64,000 nt of DNA, from contig CAJUKJ010000001.1 of NCBI GenBank assembly GCA_910587365.1, positions 117,808-181,807 of the forward strand. Reading direction: 5' to 3'. Of the stretch, positions 43,041 to 52,006 are shown in pieces. Within the stretch, counting starts at the first letter, position 1. Each line of letters starts with the position of its first letter. Below the pieces are notes generated by a model, which saw only the letters and a list, made by a program, of their open reading frames with translations, was not told the DNA's origin and ran no database searches. The position numbers and the translations under genes are program-made. The DNA is from an uncultured Christensenellaceae bacterium. GTDB lineage: Bacteria > Bacillota > Clostridia > Christensenellales > Borkfalkiaceae.

Positions 43041-43955
43041 ATGGTTGAGTGTAAAAAATTCATTTCGCTTGTATCGCGAAATACAAAATGTTATTTTAAA
43101 GATAAATTTACCTTTTTTATGTCGTTGCTGACGCCGCTTATTTTGCTTGTTCTGTTCGCAACTTTTTTGCGCAACGTTTACGTTGACAGTTTCAGAGCGG
43201 CACTTACGTCAAATAATTTTCAGTTTGAAAATCAGAATAGACTTATAGAGGGTATGGCGGGTGCATGGCTTTTATCGTCTATAGTCGGGGTTAGCTCGGT
43301 TACGGTTGCGTTTATGTCGAATTTGATTATGATTGAAGATAAAATCAACTCTACGTTAAACGATTATCTTGTATCTCCCGTAAAGCCGACAACTTTGTCA
43401 ATTGCGTACTTTGTATCGAATTTTTTCGTAACGTTTGCCGTAATAATGTGCGTAATGCTTATCGGTCATATTTATCTTGCCGCGGTGGGTTGGTATATTT
43501 CCGTTGGCGACGCTTTTATGATAATAGTAGACTGTATCTGCTGTATTTTATTCGGAACTTTATTTGCGGGCGTCGTAGAAAGCTTTGTTTCCACTCAAGG
43601 CGGACTTTCAGCCGTTGTCTCCTTAGTTTCATCGATGTACGGTTTTCTTTGCGGGGCTTTTATGCCTATTTCGACTTTTTCTGCGGGTTTGAGAAACGTT
43701 CTCGGACTGCTACCGGGGACTTACAGTATAGGCATATTAAGAAATCACTATTTAGGCGGATACGTTTCCGCGCTTGCCGATGAAGGCGTTTCCGTCGAGG
43801 TATTGGAAGGAATAAAGGACAGTTTTGATGCTAACTTATATTTATTCGGTCATCAGATTCCGCTTGGTGCTATGTACGGAATACTCGTCGGTGCTTGCGG
43901 GTTGTTACTTATTGGTTACGTGACGATAGTTATATTAAAAAACAAGAAGAAATAA
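43041..43955 (+). CDS. ABC-2 type exporter permease
   Basis: 304 residues with about six membrane segments and the large first extracytoplasmic loop characteristic of ABC-2 permeases. The C-terminal part carries the family motif region (FMPISTFSAGLRNVLGLLPGTYSIG). Partner of the ATPase at 42130; SD AAGGAG at the ATPase end. Confidence 0.93.
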   Translation: MVECKKFISLVSRNTKCYFKDKFTFFMSLLTPLILLVLFATFLRNVYVDSFRAALTSNNFQFENQNRLIEGMAGAWLLSSIVGVSSVTVAFMSNLIMIEDKINSTLNDYLVSPVKPTTLSIAYFVSNFFVTFAVIMCVMLIGHIYLAAVGWYISVGDAFMIIVDCICCILFGTLFAGVVESFVSTQGGLSAVVSLVSSMYGFLCGAFMPISTFSAGLRNVLGLLPGTYSIGILRNHYLGGYVSALADEGVSVEVLEGIKDSFDANLYLFGHQIPLGAMYGILVGACGLLLIGYVTIVILKNKKK

Positions 43956-43968
43956 GGTGGTTAAAACT

Positions 43969-44159
43969 ATGAAAAAGTATGAATTTGTACCTATAAAGGT
44001 TAAGAACAATGTCATTACCTCAGCAACTATGACCGAACACAGAAAGATTATTGAAGAATACGCCGCAAAAGGTATGCTTACATAGGATACGTTCCTACGC
44101 TTCAGGGCGCAAGCGGGAAAACCATTGAAATGGATTTGATTTTTGAAACCGAAGTATAA
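43969..44159 (+). pseudogene. DUF4177-like gene with a frameshift
   Basis: The first frame gives MKKYEFVPIKVKNNV, continues to EYAAKGMLT and stops at 44085. Shifting one base restores AYIGYVPTLQGASGKTIEMD to a TAA at 44157. The full 60-residue product would match the DUF4177 pattern. A good SD (AAGGTGG) remains. Either a recently broken gene or a sequencing error. Confidence 0.75.
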
Positions 44160-44165
44160 TTTTTA

Positions 44166-44194
44166 TTGCGGTTAGGGTAAAATAATGCTATAAT
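44166..44194 (+). promoter_or_regulatory. Promoter for the M29 aminopeptidase
   Basis: TTGCGG (44166-44171), 17 bases, TATAAT (44189-44194); leader about 25 bases. Confidence 0.65.
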
Positions 44195-44224
44195 TAATTA
44201 AAATTTATTTAAAGGAATAGTATT

Positions 44225-45451
44225 ATGGAACAAGCAAGATTAAAAAAATATGCCGAACTTATCGCAAAGTGCGGCTTGAACGTCCAAAAAGGACAGGAAG
44301 TAAATATATCGTGCGGTATAGACCAGCCTGAGTTTGTTGCATACGTCGTAGAAGAGTGCTACAAGTGCGGTGCTTCAAAGGTAAGGGTAGACTGGTCTTA
44401 TATGCCTGTAACAAAAATTAATTATAATTATAGAACCTTGGAAAGCCTTTCGGAAGTAACGGAGGAAGAAATTGCACGTTTTAAACATAGGGTAGATAAG
44501 CTTCCTTGCAGACTTTGGCTTGATTCGGATGACCCTGACGGACTTGACGGTACGGACAGTGAAAAAATTTCGAAAGCCAATATTGCAAGATTTCCCATTA
44601 TCAAACCTTACCGCGATGCGGTCGAAAATAAAGAGCAATGGTGCATTGCAGCAGTTCCGGGTAAAGAATGGGCGAAAAAGATTTATCCTCAGCTTGCGAC
44701 TAATGACGCAGTTGAAAAGCTTTGGGAAGATATTCTTTACTGCTCGCGCGTAGATGGCGATCCCATAGCCGCTTGGAAAAAACACAATGAAAATCTTGCA
44801 AAACGCTGTAAATTTTTAAATGATTACAAATTTGACAGGCTTGAATATAAAAGCGCGAACGGTACTGACTTTACCGTAGGTTTAAACCCTGTCGGCAAGT
44901 TTAACGGTGGAGGGGAGAGGACTATCGGACAACGGGTATATTTCAATCCGAATATTCCCAGTGAGGAAGTATTTACGACTCCCGTCCGCGGAATTGCCGA
45001 TGGCAAAGTTGTAGCAACAAAACCTCTTTCATATCAAGGTAAATTAATTGAAAATTTCTGGATGAAATTTAAAGACGGTAAAGTTGTTGAAGTCTATGCT
45101 GAAAAAAATCAGGATTTACTCGAAAAAATGGTTTCAATGGACGAGGGGGCGGCATATCTTGGAGAATGCGCATTAATTGCTTACGATTCTCCCATAAACA
45201 ATACGGGTATCCTTTTCTATAATACTTTGTTTGACGAGAATGCAAGCTGTCACTTAGCTCTCGGAAGAGGGTTTAACGACTGTATTGAGGGTTATGAAAA
45301 TCTCAGCGTGGAAGAGTGTGAAAAATTGGGCGTAAACAGTTCGATGATACATGTTGATTTTATGATAGGCAGCAAGGATATGTCGATTATAGGTGTTACC
45401 AAGGACGGTAAAAGAGTTCAGATTTTTAAAGACGGAAACTGGGTAATTTAA
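44225..45451 (+). CDS. M29-family aminopeptidase (thermophilic aminopeptidase type)
   Basis: 408 residues of the AmpS/aminopeptidase T family. It begins RLKKYAELIAKCGLNVQKGQEV. The metal-binding region toward the C terminus (EGAAYLGECALI, LFDENASCHLALGRGF and IHVDFMIGS) contains the Glu, Glu, His and Asp residues of the double-metal centre. It removes N-terminal residues from peptides in the cytoplasm. SD AAAGGA upstream. Confidence 0.93.
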   Translation: MEQARLKKYAELIAKCGLNVQKGQEVNISCGIDQPEFVAYVVEECYKCGASKVRVDWSYMPVTKINYNYRTLESLSEVTEEEIARFKHRVDKLPCRLWLDSDDPDGLDGTDSEKISKANIARFPIIKPYRDAVENKEQWCIAAVPGKEWAKKIYPQLATNDAVEKLWEDILYCSRVDGDPIAAWKKHNENLAKRCKFLNDYKFDRLEYKSANGTDFTVGLNPVGKFNGGGERTIGQRVYFNPNIPSEEVFTTPVRGIADGKVVATKPLSYQGKLIENFWMKFKDGKVVEVYAEKNQDLLEKMVSMDEGAAYLGECALIAYDSPINNTGILFYNTLFDENASCHLALGRGFNDCIEGYENLSVEECEKLGVNSSMIHVDFMIGSKDMSIIGVTKDGKRVQIFKDGNWVI

Positions 45452-45461
45452 TTTGGAACAT

Positions 45462-45490
45462 AAAAAACGCGGTTTTAAACCGCGTTTTTT
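45462..45490. terminator. Terminator after the aminopeptidase
   Basis: AAAAAACGCGGTTT and its complement around a short loop; strong hairpin with T runs on both strands; serves both convergent genes. Confidence 0.9.
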
Positions 45491-45525
45491 GTTGTATTTT
45501 AAGTACTATGCGTAACATAATTAAG

Positions 45526-46689
45526 CTAAATTACCTGTAATACAAAGAATTTTAAGTATTGAGTTTCTTCTGCACACAATAATGCAGGGTGGTCGGGTGC
45601 CTGCGATTTTACTTCGACGCTTCTAACAATTCTTCCGCTTTCGCGTGAGGCTTCAATAAGCATCTTTTCAAACAAGGCAGATGTCATATAGTGCGAGCAG
45701 GAGCAAGTAACTAAAAAGCCACCGCTTTTTATAATTTTCATAGCGTTAAGATTGATATCCTTGTATCCGCGGTAAGCATCTTTTACTTCGTCTGCTGTTT
45801 TGCAGAAAGCGGGAGGGTCCAATATAACCGTATTAAACTGACGCTTTTGCTTTTTGAATGCGCGCAACACTTCAAAAACATCCCCGCAAATTGTGGTTAA
45901 GTTTTTAAAACCGTTAAGTTCGGCATTGTCTCGGACGTTTTTTAAAGCAAGTTCCGAAATATCGCATGCGGTAACCGAATCTGCAACCGTAGCTGCGTTT
46001 AAAGAAAAACCTCCGCTGTTGCAAAAGCAATCCAAAACTTCACCTTTACAGTATTTTCTTATCGCAAAGCGGTTTTCTTTCTGGTCAAGGAAGTAACCCG
46101 TCTTTTGTCCGTTCTTTATATCAACGAGCATTTTAATTCCATTTTCGCAAATTTCCTGATAATCGGGAACTTCGCCGTAAAGTACTTGCTTAATTTCGGG
46201 CAAGCCCTCTTTTTTTCTTACGGAAACGTCGCTTCTTTCATAAATGCCTTTCGGGGAGAAAAGCTTTACAAGACAATCGCATATCAATTTCTTTCGCATA
46301 TCTATCCCGAGTGAAAGACATTGCAAAACGAGTACGTCGTTGTATCTGTCGACAATGAGTGCGGGTAGGTTGTCCGCTTCCGCAAATACCATTCTGTAAC
46401 AGTTGCCGTAGCCGAGTTTAATACGGTAATCGTTGGCTTCTTTTATCCGTTTGATATAAAACTCTTCATCGTCCGTTTCATTACCGCGAATAAAAATTCT
46501 GACCAAAATTTTCGAGGCGTGATTAATGTAGCCTTTTCCGATATACCTTCCGTCTTGCGAATATACTTCTGCAAGGGAACCGTTTTTATCTTTGTTTTCT
46601 ATGCGTCCGACTTCATTGGCGTAGACCCAACTATGCCCGGCAACGATACGCTTTTCTTCATTTTTTTTAAGGTAAACTTTGTAAGCCAT
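45526..46689 (-). CDS. rlmI: 23S rRNA cytosine-5 methyltransferase (RlmI family)
   Basis: 387 residues: an N-terminal PUA domain (GHSWVYANEVGRI), an EEHEE-type middle domain and a C-terminal Rossmann methyltransferase with SAM motif DCFCNSGGFSLNAA and the catalytic region VILDPPAFCK. E. coli RlmI methylates C1962 of 23S rRNA; the exact site here is inferred. Transcribed divergently from the ABC exporter. Confidence 0.9.
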   Translation of the reverse strand: MAYKVYLKKNEEKRIVAGHSWVYANEVGRIENKDKNGSLAEVYSQDGRYIGKGYINHASKILVRIFIRGNETDDEEFYIKRIKEANDYRIKLGYGNCYRMVFAEADNLPALIVDRYNDVLVLQCLSLGIDMRKKLICDCLVKLFSPKGIYERSDVSVRKKEGLPEIKQVLYGEVPDYQEICENGIKMLVDIKNGQKTGYFLDQKENRFAIRKYCKGEVLDCFCNSGGFSLNAATVADSVTACDISELALKNVRDNAELNGFKNLTTICGDVFEVLRAFKKQKRQFNTVILDPPAFCKTADEVKDAYRGYKDINLNAMKIIKSGGFLVTCSCSHYMTSALFEKMLIEASRESGRIVRSVEVKSQAPDHPALLCAEETQYLKFFVLQVI

Positions 46690-46752
46690 ATAATTATCCT
46701 CAAAAACACTATATCAGATAGTCAGAATAATTGCAAATGCTTTGAATAAAAA

Positions 46753-46781
46753 TTGCTTTTTATTTCTTAAAATGGTAGAAT
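46753..46781 (+). promoter_or_regulatory. Promoter giving a leaderless mRNA for the ABC exporter
   Basis: TTGCTT (46753-46758), 17 bases, TAGAAT (46776-46781). Counting from the -10 end, transcription begins at about 46788 and the ATG is at 46789. No SD precedes it. Confidence 0.65.
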
Positions 46782-46788
46782 ATACTAT

Positions 46789-48519
46789 ATGCGGAATTTG
46801 CTTAAATACTTAAAACACTATAAACTACAAAGTATTCTCGCACCGTTATTTAAATTGCTTGAAGCTGCATTCGAGCTTTTCGTACCTATGGTGGTTTCGG
46901 CTATTATAGACAACGGAATTAACGTTGACGGCGTCGGGAATTGGCAATATATCGTATATGCGTGCCTTATTCTTGCAGTGTTGGGTGTTGTTGGGCTTAT
47001 TTGCGCCGTTGCCGCGCAATATTTTGCGGCGCGCGCCGCCGTAGGGTTTTCAAAGGAACTCAGACACGATTTATTCGGCAAAATGCAATCGCTTTCATAC
47101 AGTGATATCGACGGACTCGGAACGTCGAAAATGATAACCCGCATGACGAGCGACGTCAACCAGATACAGTCTGGCGTCAACCTCGTTTTAAGATTATTTA
47201 TGCGGTCGCCGTTTATTGTTTTCGGGGCAATGGTTATGGCATTCATAATAGATGCCGCCGCAGGAGGCGTGTTTGCCGTATCGATTGCCGTACTTTGTGC
47301 TGTGGTTTTTTCAATAATGCTTGCATGTATACCTCTGTATAAAAAGGTGCAGTCAAAGCTTGACAGGGTCACAACTTCTACACGTGAAACATTGACGGGC
47401 GCAAGGGTAATAAGGGCGTTCTGCAAAGAAGAAGACGAAATTAAATCATATAATGATTGCAATTCAGAACTTACAAAATCACAGCTGTTTGTGGGGAAAA
47501 TTGCCGCATTAATGAATCCGCTGACTTATGCAATCATAAATTCGGCAATAATTATTTTGCTTTATGTCGGCGCACTTAAAGTTGACGGCGGTTCTCTTTC
47601 GCAGGGTAATGTGGTCGCGCTTTATAATTATATGAGCCAGATTCTCGTGGAGCTGATTAAGCTTGCAAATCTGATTATTACGGTTACCAAATCTTTTGCG
47701 TGTGCGGGCAGGGTTAATGAAATTCTGGAAATGGGTACGTCGCTTGCCCACAGTTCCCGTTCGGAGTGTGAAACCGTTGTGCCGTTTATACGCTTCAATA
47801 AGGTATGTGTAAATTACGGCGGTGCCGGAATTGATGCGTTAAGCGATATTACATTTGACGTTGAAAAGGGGCAAACGGTCGGAATTATCGGTGGGACGGG
47901 CGCGGGTAAAACTACGCTGATAAATATGCTACCGCACTTTTACGACGCGCGTTCAGGCGAAATTCTTATTGAGGGTCAAAACGTAAATTCCATTGGCGAC
48001 GAAGAGCTTCGCGCACGTTTCGGAATAGTGCCGCAGCGGGCAGTGCTTTTCAAAGGAACTATACGTGAAAATATGCAATGGGGCAAAAACTCGGCGACTG
48101 ACGAAGAAATTATGTCCGCAATCGGGTATGCCCAAGCTTTGGATGTAATCAAATCCAAAGAGAATGGGCTTGACGAACAGGTAGAGCAGGGCGGCAAGAA
48201 TTTTTCCGGCGGACAAAGGCAGAGGCTTACAATTGCCCGTGCGCTTGTCAAAAATCCGGAAATTCTCATTCTTGACGACAGTGCGTCTGCGCTCGACTAT
48301 GCAACGGATGCAAATTTAAGAAAGTCTATTAAAAATCTTGAGTATAGCCCTACGGTTTTTATAGTTTCCCAGCGCACATCATCGATAAGACATGCGGATA
48401 AAATAATTGTTCTCGACGGCGGCAAAATGGTCGGACTCGGAACGCATGAAGAGCTTTTGGCTTCCTGTGAAATATATAAAGAAATTCACTATTCGCAATT
48501 TGCGAAGGAGGGGGCTTAA
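46789..48519 (+). CDS. ABC exporter half, degenerate ATP site
   Basis: 576 residues: six-helix exporter domain (about 1-320), then the ATPase. Walker A GGTGAGKTT is at about 368-376 and signature FSGGQRQRL is intact, but the residue after Walker B is Asp497 (ILILDDSAS) instead of the catalytic Glu. This is typical of one half of heterodimeric multidrug or lipid exporters (BmrC/TM287 type). The partner starts three bases downstream. Substrate unknown. Confidence 0.94.
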   Translation: MRNLLKYLKHYKLQSILAPLFKLLEAAFELFVPMVVSAIIDNGINVDGVGNWQYIVYACLILAVLGVVGLICAVAAQYFAARAAVGFSKELRHDLFGKMQSLSYSDIDGLGTSKMITRMTSDVNQIQSGVNLVLRLFMRSPFIVFGAMVMAFIIDAAAGGVFAVSIAVLCAVVFSIMLACIPLYKKVQSKLDRVTTSTRETLTGARVIRAFCKEEDEIKSYNDCNSELTKSQLFVGKIAALMNPLTYAIINSAIIILLYVGALKVDGGSLSQGNVVALYNYMSQILVELIKLANLIITVTKSFACAGRVNEILEMGTSLAHSSRSECETVVPFIRFNKVCVNYGGAGIDALSDITFDVEKGQTVGIIGGTGAGKTTLINMLPHFYDARSGEILIEGQNVNSIGDEELRARFGIVPQRAVLFKGTIRENMQWGKNSATDEEIMSAIGYAQALDVIKSKENGLDEQVEQGGKNFSGGQRQRLTIARALVKNPEILILDDSASALDYATDANLRKSIKNLEYSPTVFIVSQRTSSIRHADKIIVLDGGKMVGLGTHEELLASCEIYKEIHYSQFAKEGA

Positions 48520-48522
48520 AGT

Positions 48523-50280
48523 ATGGCAACCCAAAATAGAGGAGTTTTAAAGCGGATTTTAAAACAGCTTAAAGGCTACAAGCTTTGGTTGGCGGCAACG
48601 GTATTTTTCGCGCTTGTTTCTGTTGCGGGAACGCTTGCGGTGCCTGTGTTCTTCGGTCAGATTGTAAACTTAATCGTAGGCGAAGGCGAAGTCTATTTAA
48701 CGAAAATATTTGAAAAATTCATAATAATTGCCGTTTGTGTTGCCGTTACGGCGGTTGCCCAGTGGCTAATGAATATTATAAATAACAAAATTACTTATAA
48801 CGTGGTCAAGGATATCAGGGAAGAGGCGTTTGCAAATATTCAAAGACTTCCGCTGAAATATTTAGACGCACATTCCTATGGGGATATCGTAAGCCGCAAT
48901 ATATCCGACGTTGATGCATTTGCAGACGGTCTTTTAATGGGCTTTACTCAATTGTTTACGGGCGTTTTGACCATTGTAGGCACGCTCGCGCTGATGCTGG
49001 TTATTAACTGGATTATCGCACTTGTAGTCGTGGTTATAACGCCGTTATCTTTATTTGTTGCCAAGTACATTGCGACAAGGACGTATTCCCTGTTTAAAAA
49101 GACTTCGGAAATAAGAGGGGAACAGACTGCCTTCATCGATGAAATGATAGGGAATTTAAAGGTTGTCCAGGCGTTCAACCGTGAGGACGAGAATATTGAA
49201 AAATTCGACGAAATAAATTCACGGCTTACAAAAGCTTCTCTTAAATCGATTTTTTATTCCTCATTGACAAATCCTTGTACAAGGTTTGTAAATGCAATCG
49301 TTTATGCGGCAGTAGCTCTTTCGGGTGCGCTTATGCTCGTATTTTCAACTCCGCTTCCAATAGCGTTTAACGTCGGTCTTTTGACGAGCCTTTTGTCTTA
49401 TGCAAACCAATATACTAAACCGTTTAATGAAATTTCGGGAGTAGTTACCGAGTTGCAGAATGCCTTGGCTTGCGCCGACAGAATTTACGAACTTATAGAC
49501 GAACAGCCTCAACAGCCTGACAGCATTGACGCGGCAGAGCTTACCGATGTTATCGGCAATATTGAATTTAATAATGTATATTTTTCATATACGGCGGACA
49601 AAAAATTAATAGAAAATTTGAATATTAAGGCAAAAGCAGGACAAAGAATTGCAATTGTCGGCCCCACAGGTTGCGGCAAAACGACGTTAATAAATCTTTT
49701 AATGAGGTTTTACGACCCTACCGACGGAACAATAACGGTTGACGGCAAAGATATAATGCAGGTCACGCGTAAGTCGCTAAGGCTGAATTACGGTATGGTT
49801 TTGCAGGAAACCTGGCTTAAAAGTGGAACAATACGTGAAAATATCGCCATAGGAAAACCCGACGCAACAGAGCAGGAGATTATAGGCGCGGCAAAAGCCG
49901 CACGTTCGCATAACTTTATAATGCAGCTTGCTAACGGATATGATACTGAAATTACGGAGGATGGCGGAAATCTTTCACAGGGGCAAAAGCAGCTTTTGTG
50001 TATTACGAGAATTATGCTTTCTCTGCCGCCTATGCTGATTCTTGACGAGGCAACTTCCTCGATAGACACGAGAACGGAAATAAAAATACAGAAAGCTTTC
50101 GCTGAGCTTATGAACGGCAGAACAAGCTTTATTGTTGCCCATAGGCTTTCTACAATTAAAGAAGCCGATTTAATTCTTGTTATGAAAGACGGCAATATTA
50201 TCGAACAGGGAAGTCATTCACAGCTTCTTGAAAATAACGGATTTTATTCCAAATTATATAATAGTCAATTTGCAATATAA
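48523..50280 (+). CDS. ABC exporter half, catalytic ATP site
   Basis: 585 residues with the same layout. Walker A is GPTGCGKTT, Walker B LILDEATSS carries the catalytic Glu509, and the signature is LSQGQKQLL. With the preceding gene it forms a heterodimer with one hydrolysing and one degenerate site, as seen in BmrCD-type exporters. Confidence 0.95.
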   Translation: MATQNRGVLKRILKQLKGYKLWLAATVFFALVSVAGTLAVPVFFGQIVNLIVGEGEVYLTKIFEKFIIIAVCVAVTAVAQWLMNIINNKITYNVVKDIREEAFANIQRLPLKYLDAHSYGDIVSRNISDVDAFADGLLMGFTQLFTGVLTIVGTLALMLVINWIIALVVVVITPLSLFVAKYIATRTYSLFKKTSEIRGEQTAFIDEMIGNLKVVQAFNREDENIEKFDEINSRLTKASLKSIFYSSLTNPCTRFVNAIVYAAVALSGALMLVFSTPLPIAFNVGLLTSLLSYANQYTKPFNEISGVVTELQNALACADRIYELIDEQPQQPDSIDAAELTDVIGNIEFNNVYFSYTADKKLIENLNIKAKAGQRIAIVGPTGCGKTTLINLLMRFYDPTDGTITVDGKDIMQVTRKSLRLNYGMVLQETWLKSGTIRENIAIGKPDATEQEIIGAAKAARSHNFIMQLANGYDTEITEDGGNLSQGQKQLLCITRIMLSLPPMLILDEATSSIDTRTEIKIQKAFAELMNGRTSFIVAHRLSTIKEADLILVMKDGNIIEQGSHSQLLENNGFYSKLYNSQFAI

Positions 50281-50289
50281 GGAGAAACT

Positions 50290-51867
50290 ATGTTACAGGT
50301 AAACAACGTATCACTTCAATACGGTAGCAAAAAACTTTTTGAGGAAGTAAATTTGAAATTTACCAAAGGTAATTGCTACGGTATAATCGGAGCCAATGGT
50401 GCAGGTAAATCAACCTTTTTAAAGGTCTTAAGCGGCGAGGTAGAGCCTAATAAGGGCGATGTTACTATGGATAAAACCGAAAGAATGTCCGTGCTACAAC
50501 AAAACCAGAACGCTTACGACCACGTGACCGTTCTGCGCGCGGTAATGTTAGGACATAAAAGATTAGTCGATATTATGGATGAAAAGGACGCGCTGTACGC
50601 GAAAGCGGATTTCACGGAAGAGGACGGCGTCCGTGCCAGCGAGCTTGAAAGCGAGTTCGCCGAGCTTGGCGGCTGGGATGCGGAGTACGAGGCGCAGACT
50701 CTTTTAAACGCGCTTGATATTTCGGAAGAATACCACGATAAGCTTATGTCTGAAATGGATGCAAAGTATAAGGTTAAAATTTTGCTTGCGCAGGCATTAT
50801 TCGGTAACCCCGATATCCTGCTTTTGGACGAGCCTACGAACAACCTTGATATTAAGACCGTTCGCTGGCTTGAAAACTATCTTCTCGATTTTGAAAATAC
50901 TATAATTATAGTTTCCCATAACAGACATTTCTTAAATAAAGTATGCACGCATATTTGCGACGTTGATTACGGAAAAATAAATATGATGCTGGGCAATTAC
51001 GATTTCTGGTACGAAACGAGCCAGTTACTTGCCCGCCAGCAAAAGGATCAAAACAAAAAGAACGAACAGCGCGCAAAGGAATTGCAGGAGTTTATTGCAA
51101 GGTTTGCAGCTAACGCTTCAAAATCGCGCCAGGCAACATCAAGAAAAAAAGAACTTGAAAAACTAACTATATCAGACTTTAAGCCGTCTCTACGTAAATA
51201 TCCTTTCATAGACTTTAAATACGAAAAAGAAATCGGAAATGATATTTTGATGGTTGAGGGGCTTACAAAAAAGGGTTATTTTGAAAATGTTTCGTTTACT
51301 GTGCAGAAAGATGAAAAGATAGGAATTATCAGCGATAAGAGTACTACGGTTTCTATGCTTTACGATATTCTCGTGGGTAAGATTCAGCCCGATTCGGGAA
51401 CGGTCAAATGGGGTAAAACTATTTCAACTTCATATTTTCCTGAAAACAATAATGAATATTTCCAGGGGTGCGATTATTCGCTTGTTGATTGGCTGAGCCA
51501 GTATTCAAAAGATCATTACGAAGAATATCTCCGCGGATGGCTGGGTAGAATGTTGTTCTCCGGCGAAGAGGCGTTGAAGCAGGCGAAGGTGCTTAGCGGA
51601 GGCGAAAAGGTGCGTTGCATGCTTGCAAAAATGATGTTAGAGGGCAGCAATTTCTTAATTTTTGATGAGCCGACTAACCATCTCGATCTTGAATCGATTA
51701 CCGCATTAAACAACGGTATGAAAAATTTTAGGGGCTGTATGTTGTTTACGTCGCATGACCAAGAGCTTATGAATACAGTTGCAAACAGAATTATTGAAAT
51801 AAACGGAACTAAGAATTTTGATAAAAAAGTTACTTATGATGAGTATCTTGATGTAGTTACTCAGTAA
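50290..51867 (+). CDS. ABC-F family ribosome-associated ATPase (YbiT/YkpA-like)
   Basis: 525 residues, two ATPase domains without membrane parts, joined by a charged linker. The first Walker A is GANGAGKST at about 35-43. The second reads IISDKSTTV (about 346-354), which lacks the GKS/T core, as in YkpA-type proteins. ABC-F proteins act on ribosomes in translation or antibiotic protection; this subclass is not a known resistance determinant. The SD is inside the end of the exporter gene region, so the three ABC genes may be co-transcribed. Confidence 0.9.
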   Translation: MLQVNNVSLQYGSKKLFEEVNLKFTKGNCYGIIGANGAGKSTFLKVLSGEVEPNKGDVTMDKTERMSVLQQNQNAYDHVTVLRAVMLGHKRLVDIMDEKDALYAKADFTEEDGVRASELESEFAELGGWDAEYEAQTLLNALDISEEYHDKLMSEMDAKYKVKILLAQALFGNPDILLLDEPTNNLDIKTVRWLENYLLDFENTIIIVSHNRHFLNKVCTHICDVDYGKINMMLGNYDFWYETSQLLARQQKDQNKKNEQRAKELQEFIARFAANASKSRQATSRKKELEKLTISDFKPSLRKYPFIDFKYEKEIGNDILMVEGLTKKGYFENVSFTVQKDEKIGIISDKSTTVSMLYDILVGKIQPDSGTVKWGKTISTSYFPENNNEYFQGCDYSLVDWLSQYSKDHYEEYLRGWLGRMLFSGEEALKQAKVLSGGEKVRCMLAKMMLEGSNFLIFDEPTNHLDLESITALNNGMKNFRGCMLFTSHDQELMNTVANRIIEINGTKNFDKKVTYDEYLDVVTQ

Positions 51868-51887
51868 TTTTTACAATTTGTACAAAA

Positions 51888-51906
51888 TTAGACACAATTC
51901 GACAAA
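51888..51906 (+). promoter_or_regulatory. Tandem Spo0A boxes upstream of spo0A
   Basis: TTCGACAAA (51898-51906) matches the reverse complement of the 0A box consensus TTTGTCRAA over all nine bases. TTAGACACA (51888-51896) is a weaker second copy ten bases away, on the same face of the helix. They precede the promoter at 51945, suggesting self-regulation. Confidence 0.6.
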
Positions 51907-51944
51907 ACTTTTAAATAATTTTCTGGATATTTTTACAAAATAAC

Positions 51945-51973
51945 TTTACATTTGCGATTTTTTGCTTTATAAT
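51945..51973 (+). promoter_or_regulatory. Promoter for spo0A
   Basis: TTTACA (51945-51950), 17 bases, TATAAT (51968-51973); sigma-A type. Start near 51980, leader about 27 bases with SD AAAGGAG. Confidence 0.75.
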
Positions 51974-52006
51974 TCTATATACTTCAAGAAAAAAGGAGAT
52001 AGATTT

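Noticed and set aside
46818..47462. A 214-codon open frame antisense to the first ABC exporter half
   Set aside because: Low-complexity shadow of the membrane domain; no promoter or SD.
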